NCBI RefSeq assembly: GCF_020215665.1
Contig: NZ_CP084061.1
Coordinates: 2,760,001 to 2,824,000 of the forward strand
Length of the DNA stretch: 64,000 bases
DNA from: Blautia parvula
GTDB lineage: Bacteria; Bacillota; Clostridia; Lachnospirales; Lachnospiraceae
Reading direction: 5' to 3'
In this document: piece after piece, positions 46,721 through 55,430 of the stretch
Position numbering within the stretch: position 1 is the first letter of the stretch
Layout: each line of letters starts with the position of its first letter
Position numbers and translations under genes: made by a program
The notes under the pieces: generated by a model
What the model was told of the DNA's origin: nothing
Database searches by the model: none
Seen by the model: only the letters and a program-made list of their open reading frames with translations

Positions 46721-47641
46721 TTATCTGCCTAAAAGTTCTCTTTCGATTCGTTCTCTGGCTTCCGGTGCCTGTTTATCCATTTTCTCCGGGAAACCAAACA
46801 TGGAAACACAGGCAATATTGTCACCGCCCACTTTCGGGGCATTTTCCTGCAGCTGTTTATTTGCAAAATCCATGTCACGAAGGGTCTCAAAAATACCGTC
46901 AAAATCCACGTCTCCCTCACCCATTGCCAGATGCTGATGAATGGTCACATCCGCTTTTCCACGTCCGTTCAGCCACGGGGGATTGGCAATATAGCGGCAG
47001 TCCAGGGTCTGGTTAAAGGTATCCGCGAACAATACATGAGTCAGCTCGTCGCCTGCGTATCTCAACATGGAACGCACATCCCCTTTGCCCTCGTCATAGA
47101 AGAAGCCGTGAGGGGAAGAATATACATATCCAAGATTTTTGGAACGGAAGGATTTTACCAGATCACAGGTTTCGTTATTCAGCTCACAAAAATCATAAGG
47201 GTGGGACTGGATTTCCACACGGATGCCTTCTCTCTCTATGATAGGAAGAAGCTCCTCCATGGACTTGAACCACATGCCATTACAGATTTCCTGCTGATTA
47301 GGGTCTCCCGACAACTCTGTGTTGATGACCTGGACGCCCATGTCCACTGCAATCTCAATCATACGTTTCCAGTTGGCAACCGCGAACTGTCTCTGCTCCT
47401 CAGTAGGGCCTGACCAGCGGTATACAACAATAAAGGATGAAATTTCTACACCGGTCTCTTTTAATGCCTGTCTGTATTCCTGCTCGCATTCTTTCGAGAA
47501 TAACGGGTGTTTGTAAAAGGGATTGATCCTCGGGTGTGGGGACTGCTCAATGTATTTGTATCCCCAGTCAGCTACCTGATGGACCATGCGGTTGATGTCC
47601 ATCTGCTTTGCCAGTACATCTACATCAAATGCTATTTTCAT
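46721..47641 (-). CDS. Sugar phosphate isomerase/epimerase-like TIM barrel 2
   Basis: A 306-residue TIM-barrel protein more distant from its neighbour: MKIAFDVDVLAKQMDINRMVHQVADWGYKYIEQSPHP at the start (about 37 positions, shown only in part by key residues FDVD and EQSPHP), IRVEIQSHPYDF, and HQHLAMGEGDVDFDGIF near the end. It may dehydrate or epimerise the same substrate. The second cassette has no counterpart. GGAGGATAC precedes the ATG, and one copy of the GAG(C/T)TCGTGCTC repeat lies just upstream. Confidence 0.8.
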   Translation of the reverse strand: MKIAFDVDVLAKQMDINRMVHQVADWGYKYIEQSPHPRINPFYKHPLFSKECEQEYRQALKETGVEISSFIVVYRWSGPTEEQRQFAVANWKRMIEIAVDMGVQVINTELSGDPNQQEICNGMWFKSMEELLPIIEREGIRVEIQSHPYDFCELNNETCDLVKSFRSKNLGYVYSSPHGFFYDEGKGDVRSMLRYAGDELTHVLFADTFNQTLDCRYIANPPWLNGRGKADVTIHQHLAMGEGDVDFDGIFETLRDMDFANKQLQENAPKVGGDNIACVSMFGFPEKMDKQAPEARERIERELLGR

Positions 47642-47662
47642 ATTCTGTATCCTCCTATGGAT

Positions 47663-47682
47663 TTAAGAGTTCGTGCTCTCTT
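47663..47682 (-). repeat. Intergenic repeat, copy A
   Basis: Copy of the GAG(C/T)TCGTGCTC element (plus-strand reading), between Gfo/Idh 1 and isomerase-like 2. The transcript can fold as AGAG-CACGAA-CUCU. It is followed by an AGGTAAA...TTCTTTT stretch also found near copy B. Confidence 0.55.
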
Positions 47683-47747
47683 CCAGGTAAAAATAAATGA
47701 GATTTCTTTTCCGCAATTGTCTTCCAAAATTCTCCCTGGCGGACTTT

Positions 47748-48764
47748 TTATTTTTTATAGAATTCAGGCATTTCGTCGAAGGTTATTTCCACTACTTTTT
47801 TCTCATCACGTGCTTTGGAAGCTGCTTTTGCAGTTACCTGTCCTACATATCCGTCCCAAGCTGTAGGGCCGTCTACTCTTCCTTCCTTTGTGGCATCGAT
47901 CCATTCCTGGATTTCCGTGTTGTAGGCATCCACGAATCTGGTGGACCAGTCACTGTGGATTGCATGGCCTCTTGTGGCATTGGCACATACTTCAATATTG
48001 GAAGGCTCCGGCAGATTCAGGATGGCATCCTCGCAGACAACCTCACATTTAATATCATAGCAGTGACCTGTGTTGACAAAAGCCTCCACATCGATGCGGA
48101 CACCTGATTTTGTTGTCAGGATCATGATCTGCGGGTCCATAAGGTTTGCATGGGTTCTGCGGGTGTTCTTGGCAAATACCACCTCTGCGGTTGCGTAATC
48201 TTCGTTCAGCAGCCAGCGGAGAACGTCGATTTCATGGATCATGGAGTTTTCTACTGCCATAGGTGTGTCATAACTCTCATCCACAGCCGGATTTCTATGT
48301 GCGCAGTGCAGCATCAGGGGTTCTCCGTAGGTGCGGTTCTCAATCGCTGCCTTTAACTGACGGTATCCGGTATCGTATCTTCTCATGAAGCCGACCTGTA
48401 CAAGCTGTTTTCCGCCTGCAACCTCTGCCTCCACGATTCTCTTGCAGGCTTCTGCCTCAGGTGCCAGAGGTTTTTCACAGAATACATATTTTCCTGCTTT
48501 GATCGCTGCCATTACATACTGCTCATGATATGGGTCAATGGTGGTGACGATCACTGCATCAATATCGTCCGATGCAATCATCTCTTCTCCGTCTGCATAG
48601 AATTTGCAGTCATACTTTTCAGCTACGGATTTTCCAAAATCCACATTTACATCTGCACACGCAACTACTTTTGCGCCCTGCAGTTTGTTGTTAATTCTCT
48701 CAATGTGTGTTCTTCCGATTGCTCCTGTTCCTACAACACCAATTCTTAAATCTTTACCAGCCAT
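47748..48764 (-). CDS. Gfo/Idh/MocA-family dehydrogenase 1 (inositol-dehydrogenase-like)
   Basis: A 338-residue protein with an N-terminal Rossmann fold (IGVVGTGAIGRTHIERI, VVACADVN), the conserved EKPLAPEAEAC with the catalytic-site Lys, and FMRRYDTGY plus the later MIHEIDVLRWLL typical of the IolG-like branch. It oxidises a hydroxyl of a cyclic polyol or sugar with NAD(P). It is first in its cassette, behind a leader of about 170 bases with repeats and a hairpin. The protein at 50806-51813 is a close paralogue. Confidence 0.88.
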   Translation of the reverse strand: MAGKDLRIGVVGTGAIGRTHIERINNKLQGAKVVACADVNVDFGKSVAEKYDCKFYADGEEMIASDDIDAVIVTTIDPYHEQYVMAAIKAGKYVFCEKPLAPEAEACKRIVEAEVAGGKQLVQVGFMRRYDTGYRQLKAAIENRTYGEPLMLHCAHRNPAVDESYDTPMAVENSMIHEIDVLRWLLNEDYATAEVVFAKNTRRTHANLMDPQIMILTTKSGVRIDVEAFVNTGHCYDIKCEVVCEDAILNLPEPSNIEVCANATRGHAIHSDWSTRFVDAYNTEIQEWIDATKEGRVDGPTAWDGYVGQVTAKAASKARDEKKVVEITFDEMPEFYKK

Positions 48765-48810
48765 AATCTTATCTCCTTTTCTTCATTCCTGAGAACATTG
48801 TTTTTTGTTG

Positions 48811-48830
48811 TTAAGAGCTCGTGCTCGTAC
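48811..48830 (-). repeat. Intergenic repeat, copy B
   Basis: Second copy of GAGCTCGTGCTC in the leader of Gfo/Idh 1. In RNA it reads GAGCACGAGCUC, which folds as GAGC-ACGA-GCUC. It lies between the attenuator-like hairpin and the start codon. Confidence 0.55.
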
Positions 48831-48835
48831 TTTTG

Positions 48836-48861
48836 TAAAAAAGAGTGCGGCTTTCACCGCA
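48836..48861 (-). promoter_or_regulatory. Attenuator-like hairpin in the Gfo/Idh 1 leader
   Basis: The transcript reads UGCGGU-GAAA-GCCGCA, a six-base-pair stem closed by a GAAA tetraloop, followed by CUCUUUUUU. This is a complete intrinsic terminator placed before the gene it would control, 70-95 bases upstream of the ATG. Confidence 0.6.
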
Positions 48862-48910
48862 GGTAAATTTTCTTTTGTTATATTGCTCATTATCTCTTGT
48901 TTTGCTCGCT

Positions 48911-48930
48911 TGCGAGCTCGTGCTCTCTTT
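48911..48930 (-). repeat. Intergenic repeat, copy C
   Basis: Third copy of GAGCTCGTGCTC, at the predicted transcript start. It overlaps a second possible hairpin, GCUCGC-AA-GCGAGC (48917-48904), which competes with the GAGC-ACGA-GCUC fold. Confidence 0.55.
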
Positions 48931-48939
48931 GATGAGTTA

Positions 48940-48968
48940 ATAATACAACTTTATTTCTTTTGTGTCCA
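48940..48968 (-). promoter_or_regulatory. Promoter of the first GPH/dehydrogenase cassette
   Basis: TGGACA (48968-48963), a 17-base spacer and TATTAT (48945-48940) on the minus strand. The expected start site near 48933 leaves a leader of about 170 bases before the Gfo/Idh 1 start codon. Confidence 0.6.
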
Positions 48969-49105
48969 TTGACATTTTTACTTAATATCACATTTCATTT
49001 TTGTATAATTTTAACAATAATAGTTTTCAGGAGATTTGCTTCCGAATACAGGAAGAGCAGCGGGCTGTGCTCATCGAATTGAGGCCAAATATACAGCAAG
49101 GCGGC

Positions 49106-49136
49106 ACGTGCACGCCTTTTTGCAAGGCATGCACGT
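49106..49136 (-). terminator. Hairpin after the EamA-like gene
   Basis: Twelve-base arms with one mismatch (ACGTGCACGCCT / AGGCATGCACGT) lie right after the stop codon. There is no clear T-run, so efficiency is uncertain. Confidence 0.55.
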
Positions 49137-49562
49137 TTATGTATTGAGCAGCAGCAGGCCGCCCAGACACAGCATGATTCCGCAGATTTGTTTTATACTT
49201 ATCAGTTCTTTGTAAAAAATCACACCAACCAATATCAAAATCACTGCGAGGCCGATATTGGCGACCAAAGAACCGACGCTGACTTTCCATCCGGCCCTGT
49301 ATATTGCAATATATCCAAATTCCAGCGCAACGACAGATGCCCCCAGGACAACAGATGCCCAGTTCAGTTTTTTTAACTCAACAAAATAATCCTTTCCGGC
49401 TGACGTCAGAAAAAACATGCCTATGGACAAAAGCGCACCTACCAGATATGTGATAGAAAGTGATACAAATGAATTTGCCTCTGCAGGTGTTGATTTGGCG
49501 CAGATGTTATAGACCGTGTTGGAGCCGATCACCAAAAGAATCGGCCAGATGTAATTCCACAT
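49137..49562 (-). CDS. Small EamA/DMT-type membrane protein
   Basis: A 141-residue protein with four to five membrane helices and the single-EamA-repeat pattern (LSITYLVGALLSIGMFF, VVLGASVVALEFGYIAIYRAGWKVSVGSLV, KQICGIMLCLGGLLLL). Half-size members act as dimers in drug/metabolite transport. It lies between the two cassettes with its own GGAGGAGAC site and terminators at both ends, so it is an independent unit. The substrate is unknown. Confidence 0.75.
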   Translation of the reverse strand: MWNYIWPILLVIGSNTVYNICAKSTPAEANSFVSLSITYLVGALLSIGMFFLTSAGKDYFVELKKLNWASVVLGASVVALEFGYIAIYRAGWKVSVGSLVANIGLAVILILVGVIFYKELISIKQICGIMLCLGGLLLLNT

Positions 49563-49690
49563 ACTTGTCTCCTCCTCTCTGATTCCTGAACACTATCATG
49601 TACCGTACCAAAGGCCGGCAATATACTGTATATAACAGGCGGTATATGCAGACCTTCACTGTAAATATCAGGCTTTTTCAAATAAAAAAA

Positions 49691-49717
49691 CCGCAAACTA
49701 ATGACCTTAGTTTGCGG
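49691..49717 (-). terminator. Terminator of the second GPH cassette
   Basis: A perfect 11-base stem (CCGCAAACTAA / TTAGTTTGCGG) with a five-base loop, followed on the minus strand by TTTTTTT. A clear intrinsic terminator. Confidence 0.9.
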
Positions 49718-49845
49718 TAGGTGTCCACCCAATTTTTATTTTACGTCAAATTCTCTTATCCGTCAAATGTTTTTCTCTCAATCTTTTCTTCTCAGGCAAA
49801 CCACAAGAACCTGATTCTGTTTTCTACCTGCCCATCCTCTGTGTT

Positions 49846-50784
49846 TTACAGACTGATGGTCTGTTTCAATGCATCAATGGATGTGAGAACGCCTGCCTCG
49901 GTGCTCATAGTCAGGTCTTCCATTTCCAGGGAAACGTATCCGTCATATCCCATCATGCGGCATACAGAGAAGAATTCCTTCCACCACTGCAGATCTTTTC
50001 CGCATCCCACTGCCACATAATTCCAGGTACGGTCTGCCACCTCTGTGACAGCTTTCCACTCAGGCAGTCCGTTGATCTCGGCAAGTCCTCTCTCAATTCT
50101 GGCATCCTTGCCGTGCAGATGGTAGATTGCCCCCTTCAGTGCCCTGGCAGAGGCAATGGGGTCTGCCCCCAGGGCGATCAGATGGGATGGGTCCAGGTTG
50201 ATTCCGATAATAGGATCCACTGCATTTCTCAGTGTCCAGAGTGTTTCTGGATTGTACACCATCTGACAGGGGAATTCCTCTATGGCTACCTGCTCGATAC
50301 CGTATTTTTTACAATGTACGGTAAATTCCTTCCACCAGGCAATGGTTGTTTTCCACTGGTACTCCACCGTGGGCTGCATATAAGCTGTCATTGTGACGCT
50401 GGAGGTGATCCAGTTCGGTGTGGTATCGTGTTCGCTGCCTGCAGGAAGTCCTGACATGCAGACAATTTTCTTTACGCCCAGTTTACTGGCAAGCACAACA
50501 CAGTCATACATGGAATCAGAATATTCCCTTCCCAGTTCACAGGGCCAGAGCTGGTTGCAGGAGGTGTTCAGCGCTGCAATCTCCATTCCGCGTTTTTCCA
50601 ATTCCGCTTTATAGGCAGCAAGTTTATTGTCATCCTCCAGCAGTTCTTTTGTGGGACAGTGTGTCCTGGCTCCCCACCCTCCGGCTGTCATTTCCACCGC
50701 ATCAATCCCCAGGGATTTTACCTTATCCAACATTTCCGTGTAACTCAGTTCTGCAAATACATCTGTACAAATAGAAAGTTTCAT
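49846..50784 (-). CDS. Sugar phosphate isomerase/epimerase-like TIM barrel 3
   Basis: A 312-residue paralogue of the protein at 45753-46694, with the same metal-site segments (IAIEEFPCQM, INLDPSHLIALG, YHLHGKDARIE, VSLEMEDL). An ATG at 50790 sits directly on GGAGGAA, too close to be used, so the ATG at 50784 with seven-base spacing decides the start. It is last in the second cassette, downstream of Gfo/Idh 2. Confidence 0.86.
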   Translation of the reverse strand: MKLSICTDVFAELSYTEMLDKVKSLGIDAVEMTAGGWGARTHCPTKELLEDDNKLAAYKAELEKRGMEIAALNTSCNQLWPCELGREYSDSMYDCVVLASKLGVKKIVCMSGLPAGSEHDTTPNWITSSVTMTAYMQPTVEYQWKTTIAWWKEFTVHCKKYGIEQVAIEEFPCQMVYNPETLWTLRNAVDPIIGINLDPSHLIALGADPIASARALKGAIYHLHGKDARIERGLAEINGLPEWKAVTEVADRTWNYVAVGCGKDLQWWKEFFSVCRMMGYDGYVSLEMEDLTMSTEAGVLTSIDALKQTISL

Positions 50785-50805
50785 GTTCATTTCCTCCGTC
50801 TTAGA

Positions 50806-51813
50806 TTACTTTTTATAAAATTCCGGCATTTCGTCGTATTCAATGTTCACCACGGTCTGTGTGTCGCGGGCTTTGGAAGCTGCCTTCGCTGTCACCTGTC
50901 CCACATAACCATCCCAGGCGCTGGGACCGTCAACTCTTCCTTCCCGGCATGCATTGATCCATTCCTGGAATTCAATATTGTACGCGTCGATAAAACGCTC
51001 TGACCAGTCATGACAGATAGGTGTGATGCGGGAATCATTGCTTCTTACCATAGTGTTGGCCGGCTCAGGCAGGTTCAGGGACCCCTCCTCGCAGACAACC
51101 TCACACTTGATATCATATCCGTACCGGCAGTTTACAAAAGATTCCACGTCAATGCGAACCCCTGATTCCGTGGTCAGATACATGATCTGCGGGTCGCGCA
51201 GTTCTCCCTCCGCATTGCGGGTTGTCTTTGGAAATACTACCTCTGCTGTTTTATAATCCTCTCCCAGCAGCCAGCGAAGCACGTCTATCTCATGGATCAT
51301 GGAGTTCTCCACCGGCATGGATGTGGTGAATCCCGGTGCGTCGTAGTTCCTGTGTGCACAGTGCAGCATCAGAGGCAGACCGTATTTTCCGGAGTCGATC
51401 AGCGCTTTTAACTGGCGGTATCCCGGGTCATAGCGGCGCATGAAACCAACCTGCACTAATTGTTTTTTACCTGCCATCTCCGCTTCCACAATACGTCTGC
51501 AGGCATCCGCCTCCGGTGCCAGCGGCTTTTCACAGAACACGTATTTACCTGCTTTGATGGCCGCCGTCACATACTGCTCATGGAAGGGGTCAAGCGTGGT
51601 GACGATCACCGCGTCCACTGCATCAGATGCGCTCATTTCCTCTCCGCTGTCATATGCCTGAATGCCGTATTTCTCAGCTACAGATCTGCAGAAGTCCATA
51701 TTCACATCTGCACATGCCACAACCTTCGCTCCCTGGAGTCTGGTGTTGATCCGCTCAATGTGTGAGCGTCCGATCGCACCTGTTCCTACTAATCCAATTC
51801 TCAATTCTTCCAT
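50806..51813 (-). CDS. Gfo/Idh/MocA-family dehydrogenase 2 (inositol-dehydrogenase-like)
   Basis: A 335-residue paralogue of the enzyme at 47748-48764: IGLVGTGAIGRSHIERI, FCEKPLAPEADACRRI, FMRRYDPGYRQL and MIHEIDVLRWLLGEDY are nearly the same. It differs around HCAHRNYDAPGFTTSMP, which may reflect a related but different substrate. It sits between GPH symporter 2 and isomerase 3, with AAAGGAGAA before the ATG. Confidence 0.88.
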   Translation of the reverse strand: MEELRIGLVGTGAIGRSHIERINTRLQGAKVVACADVNMDFCRSVAEKYGIQAYDSGEEMSASDAVDAVIVTTLDPFHEQYVTAAIKAGKYVFCEKPLAPEADACRRIVEAEMAGKKQLVQVGFMRRYDPGYRQLKALIDSGKYGLPLMLHCAHRNYDAPGFTTSMPVENSMIHEIDVLRWLLGEDYKTAEVVFPKTTRNAEGELRDPQIMYLTTESGVRIDVESFVNCRYGYDIKCEVVCEEGSLNLPEPANTMVRSNDSRITPICHDWSERFIDAYNIEFQEWINACREGRVDGPSAWDGYVGQVTAKAASKARDTQTVVNIEYDEMPEFYKK

Positions 51814-51850
51814 TTTTTTATTCTCCTTTATCTTTAATTGATTGAATTTG

Positions 51851-53260
51851 TTACATTTCTCCCCGCTGCTCCCGCTCTGCCAGTTCCTTCATGATTCGGG
51901 GATAAATCTTATCCAGTTTATAGAAAATAAGGACAACCACTGCAATGACCCAGATAAATGTGGTTCCGTATTTGTAAATACTCATGATCATGGCCTTTGC
52001 CGTTTCCGGCTGCACAGCGCCGCCTGTGGAGGAACTGATGTAGCCGCTGGCATTTAATAAGCCGCTGATGATAGCGCTTGTCAGGCCTACTCCCAGTTTG
52101 AATCCCAGAGATCCGCCGCCAAAGACAAGGCTTTCCTGGCGGATATGGCTCTTCCACTGTCCATACTCAATGACATCTCCCATCATGCCGAAGACAACCG
52201 CAGTAAGGGGTGCCTCCCCCAGCGCTCTTACAATGGTAGTTCCCATTGCCAGGCCAAAACTGTGAGGGTTCATAAAGAATACCATCTGTGCCGCCACTGC
52301 CAGAACGCATCCGGCCAGGGACAGATCCCTTTTGTTGAATTTCTTCAGAAGTACAGGGCAGATCAGTGCCCCTGCGATCAGTGTGACGGCCTCTGCCATG
52401 TACAGTGTGCTGTACATCCAACTGTCATTTCCGAAAATATATTTGCAGTAATAAGGCAGTACAGCTCCCACAAGTGTCTGGTGCACACAGGTGATAGTCC
52501 AGAGGATCAGCGTTGCCCAGAAATAAATATTTCCCACAAGAGCCTTTACATTTTTACCGAAGGATGCCTTCGGTGTTTCTTTCTTTACTTCAATATGTAC
52601 GTGTTCTTTACAATTTGCAAAACAGATAAGCAGCATGACAAACGCGATCACACACCACAGCATCATGGCTTTCACCCAGGCTGCCTGTGTATCTCCGAAT
52701 AATTTCACCACCGGCATGGTGAAAGTTACTGCAATGAGCCTTCCCACCGGAGCCATGGACATACGCACAATGGAAAGCAGGTCCCTCTCGTGAGATGACC
52801 TTGTCATCATGGTGGACAGTGTTCCGTATGGCACATTAATGGCTGTGTAGCACACCGTGGTGCACAGATTATATGTGACAAAAATGTACCAGAACTGTAT
52901 CGTCTCGTTCGTCTGGGGGACCGTAAACATAGCTATGGCACAGAGCACATAGGGAACCGCCATCCACAAAAGCCACGGCCTTGATTTCCCCCATTTTGAT
53001 TTTGTTTTCCCTACAATGACTCCCATGATAATGTCTGAGGAGCCGTCAAATACTCTTGATATCAGCATGACCAACCCCACTGTCGCTATGGGGATTCCCG
53101 CATAATCTGTGTAAAACAAAGTCAGCAGAGCATTGATCATGCCGCAGACGATATTACATGCTGTATCTCCGCATCCGTATGCTATCCTGTTTCCCCAATT
53201 TAGTTTGACAACTCCGCTCACTGCGGCTGTCTGTCTTTCTCCTGTTATTTCTCTGTTCAT
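51851..53260 (-). CDS. GPH-family sugar/cation symporter 2
   Basis: A 469-residue protein with about twelve membrane helices and the GPH pattern (NRIAYGCGDTACNIVCGMINALLTLFYTD; DGSSDIIMGVIVGKTKSKWGKSRPWLL; GDVIEYGQWKSHIRQES). A GTG two codons upstream (53266) is possible, but AGGAGAGG spacing favours the ATG at 53260. It is the first gene of cassette 2, whereas in cassette 1 the symporter is last, so the gene order changed as well as the sequence. Confidence 0.9.
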   Translation of the reverse strand: MNREITGERQTAAVSGVVKLNWGNRIAYGCGDTACNIVCGMINALLTLFYTDYAGIPIATVGLVMLISRVFDGSSDIIMGVIVGKTKSKWGKSRPWLLWMAVPYVLCAIAMFTVPQTNETIQFWYIFVTYNLCTTVCYTAINVPYGTLSTMMTRSSHERDLLSIVRMSMAPVGRLIAVTFTMPVVKLFGDTQAAWVKAMMLWCVIAFVMLLICFANCKEHVHIEVKKETPKASFGKNVKALVGNIYFWATLILWTITCVHQTLVGAVLPYYCKYIFGNDSWMYSTLYMAEAVTLIAGALICPVLLKKFNKRDLSLAGCVLAVAAQMVFFMNPHSFGLAMGTTIVRALGEAPLTAVVFGMMGDVIEYGQWKSHIRQESLVFGGGSLGFKLGVGLTSAIISGLLNASGYISSSTGGAVQPETAKAMIMSIYKYGTTFIWVIAVVVLIFYKLDKIYPRIMKELAEREQRGEM

Positions 53261-53585
53261 AATCACCTCTCCTGTTTTTCATTTTTTCACCGAAAATTAT
53301 ATAAAATTGCCTTCTGTTTTTTTCTGTTCCAACCTATCTTCAGGTTCTGATATCTGTGTCATAAGCTTTCTGCTACTTTGCCGTATTATAGCTCTTTTTT
53401 CATCACCTCCATGTCTATTATGACCAGTATTTCCCTGTTTTTGCTATATTTGCGTTGCCCGTTCATGAACTTTAACTATATTAATCATATCAAATCCGGC
53501 TAAAATCCGTTATTATTTTCTTGCTGTATTTCCTGCCTTTTTTCGCCCTCTATGAGATTTTGTTATAAAATCTTGCAAATATGTT
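53261..53585. other. Control region of the second GPH cassette
   Basis: On the minus strand a perfect TATAAT (53390-53385) has no recognisable -35, which fits an activator-dependent promoter, perhaps using the AraC-type protein encoded just upstream. No other gene is seen. Confidence 0.4.
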
Positions 53586-53658
53586 AAAAAAAAGACATCC
53601 ATTGCCCGCACCGGAATCATGATTCATGAAAATGATTCTGACACGGACAATGGATGTC
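53586..53658 (-). terminator. Long terminator of the PfkB/aldolase/AraC operon
   Basis: Arms of about 27 bases (GACATCCATTG... and ...CAATGGATGTC) pair with a few mismatches and are followed on the minus strand by eight T residues. It lies just past the AraC stop. Confidence 0.88.
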
Positions 53659-53677
53659 CTGTTATTATAAACTGCTT

Positions 53678-54484
53678 TCATTTAAAATGGCTGCGAAACT
53701 CTTTTGGGGAGATTCCCACATATTTTTTGAACATAGCGCTGAAATGACAGCTGCTGCCAAACCCAAGCCGTTCCTCTATCATATGGATGGGAATGTGGGT
53801 ATCCATCAGCAACGTCTGCGCCTCCCCGATCCTGCGGTGTATCACGTACTGCATGGGTGACACTCCTGTCTCTCTCTTATATATATGCGAAATGCTGGAG
53901 GGGCTGATGTAAAATCTGTCACTGAGTTCTTTCAAAGTCAGCGGTTCTGTGTAATGTCTGTCAATATAGTCTGTGATCTGCCGCACCAAAAATTCCTTTT
54001 TCTGGTCCTCCACCTCCCTGCCGCTGTCCTTGTACTGCTCCAGGCGTTCCTTTACAAGAAGGTACACCGCCTGGGCCAGATGCTGACAAACGTCTTTTTT
54101 ATACATATTTTCTGTGAACAGCTCATGCATGGTACGCATGAGACATCCCATATGCCCTGCAGCGTTCCCCATAGCAAGTACCGGTTTATATCTGGAATCC
54201 ATCAGACAATTTTCCGGAAGTCCGGGAATCATCACCTGCGAAAGCGCACAGCAGTATGTCTGGATCTCATGTTTTTGAAAAGGGGCCTCCCCGTGTATCA
54301 TGCCGGCATTGCAGATCACTACATCCCCGGCAGATACCGCATATTCCCTTTTTCCCACAATATACCGCCCTTCCCCGCTGTCAATGTACAGAATTTCCAG
54401 TACATCGGGATGCTTGTGCAGCATATGGGCGTGATTCTGGCTGTAGTTTACATCTACAAAGTATGTTTGCATCAATTTTGGCAT
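53678..54484 (-). CDS. AraC-family regulator with cupin domain
   Basis: A 268-residue protein. The N-terminal cupin (HAHMLHKHPDVLEILYIDSGEGRYIV, AGDVVICNAGMIHGE) should sense a small molecule. Two C-terminal HTH motifs follow (LTLKELSDRFYISPSSISHIYKRETG; IPIHMIEERLGFGSSCHFSAMFKKYVG). Two ATGs are in frame; the one at 54484 has AAAGG at nine bases, while the one at 54493 is too close to it. It is the last gene of the PfkB/aldolase operon and may activate that operon or GPH cassette 2 (inference). Confidence 0.87.
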   Translation of the reverse strand: MPKLMQTYFVDVNYSQNHAHMLHKHPDVLEILYIDSGEGRYIVGKREYAVSAGDVVICNAGMIHGEAPFQKHEIQTYCCALSQVMIPGLPENCLMDSRYKPVLAMGNAAGHMGCLMRTMHELFTENMYKKDVCQHLAQAVYLLVKERLEQYKDSGREVEDQKKEFLVRQITDYIDRHYTEPLTLKELSDRFYISPSSISHIYKRETGVSPMQYVIHRRIGEAQTLLMDTHIPIHMIEERLGFGSSCHFSAMFKKYVGISPKEFRSHFK

Positions 54485-54557
54485 AGTGGTCATCCTTTAC
54501 GCTTCTATATGTGTTAAGGTAAATATACTATGCCTCCAAAGCAAATACAAGTAAGAA

Positions 54558-55418
54558 TCAGACTTCCCGGCTTCTGTTTTCCGACCCGAAAATCTTCATC
54601 TTCACCTTTGCCGCCGCTGCCACGGCTTCCACCTGATAGGGAATGATGTCTGTCAGGCAGGTTTTTCCCTCTTTCCATGCCTGCTCTGCCGCTTTTGCCG
54701 CCGCAATATTGATATCCGTGAAGATATTTACTTTGCTGATCCCGCAGCCAATTGATTTTTTAAAGTCCTCCTCCGACAGCCCGGAACCTCCGTGGAGCAC
54801 CAGAGGGACATGCACCATATCCGCAATTGTCCGGATTCTTTCAAAATCCAGCTTTGGTTTGAATTTGTAAGCTCCATGGGCCGTCCCAACGGCTATGGCA
54901 AGGGCATCCGCCTGTGTTTTCTCTATAAAATCCTTTGCCTGGGCCGGGTCTGTATAGTATGCTTCCGGCATTTCCGCCTCCCGGCCTCCTGCCTCCTGGT
55001 TATCCCCCACATGTCCCAGTTCAGCCTCCACAGTTGCACCGAAGCAGTGGGCAATCTTTGCAAGCTCCGCAACCTTTCTCACATTTTCTTCATAGCTGTC
55101 CGTGGAGCAGTCATACATAACCGAAGTGAATCCCAGCTTCAGCGCCTCCATGCATTTCTCAAATGTAAGTCCGTGGTCATAATGGATCACCACAGGGACT
55201 GATGCTCTATCTGCCATGGAAACGATCAGTGGTGCCAGATCCTCCAGCGGCCCGCTGGGAAGCAGAATCTCCGCTGTGCCGATGATAACCGGGGACCTGA
55301 GTTCCTCCGCAGCCCTCAGCACACCTCTTGCCAGTTCCAGATTCACTGTATTGAACAGTCCCACCCCATAGCCATTCTGCCTGGCCGGAAGTAATACCTC
55401 ATTTAAATTTGCTAACAT
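54558..55418 (-). CDS. Class II (zinc) ketose-bisphosphate aldolase
   Basis: A 286-residue protein of the FBA/KbaY/IolJ family: NGYGVGLFNTVNLELARGVL, the Zn-binding VVIHYDHGLTFEKC, AELGHVGDNQE, AIAVGTAHGAYK and LVLHGGSGLSEEDF. It should cleave a ketose bisphosphate or a deoxy-acid phosphate made by the PfkB kinase 12 bases upstream into two three-carbon units. Together with the Gfo/Idh enzymes an IolJ-like step in inositol-type breakdown is plausible. AAGGAG precedes the ATG. Confidence 0.9.
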   Translation of the reverse strand: MLANLNEVLLPARQNGYGVGLFNTVNLELARGVLRAAEELRSPVIIGTAEILLPSGPLEDLAPLIVSMADRASVPVVIHYDHGLTFEKCMEALKLGFTSVMYDCSTDSYEENVRKVAELAKIAHCFGATVEAELGHVGDNQEAGGREAEMPEAYYTDPAQAKDFIEKTQADALAIAVGTAHGAYKFKPKLDFERIRTIADMVHVPLVLHGGSGLSEEDFKKSIGCGISKVNIFTDINIAAAKAAEQAWKEGKTCLTDIIPYQVEAVAAAAKVKMKIFGSENRSREV

Positions 55419-55430
55419 TTTCCATGCTCC

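Noticed and set aside
47663-48930. Possible CRISPR-like direct repeats
   Set aside because: Only three short imperfect copies, unevenly spaced by about 100 to 1150 bases, with a gene between them; no array and no cas genes.
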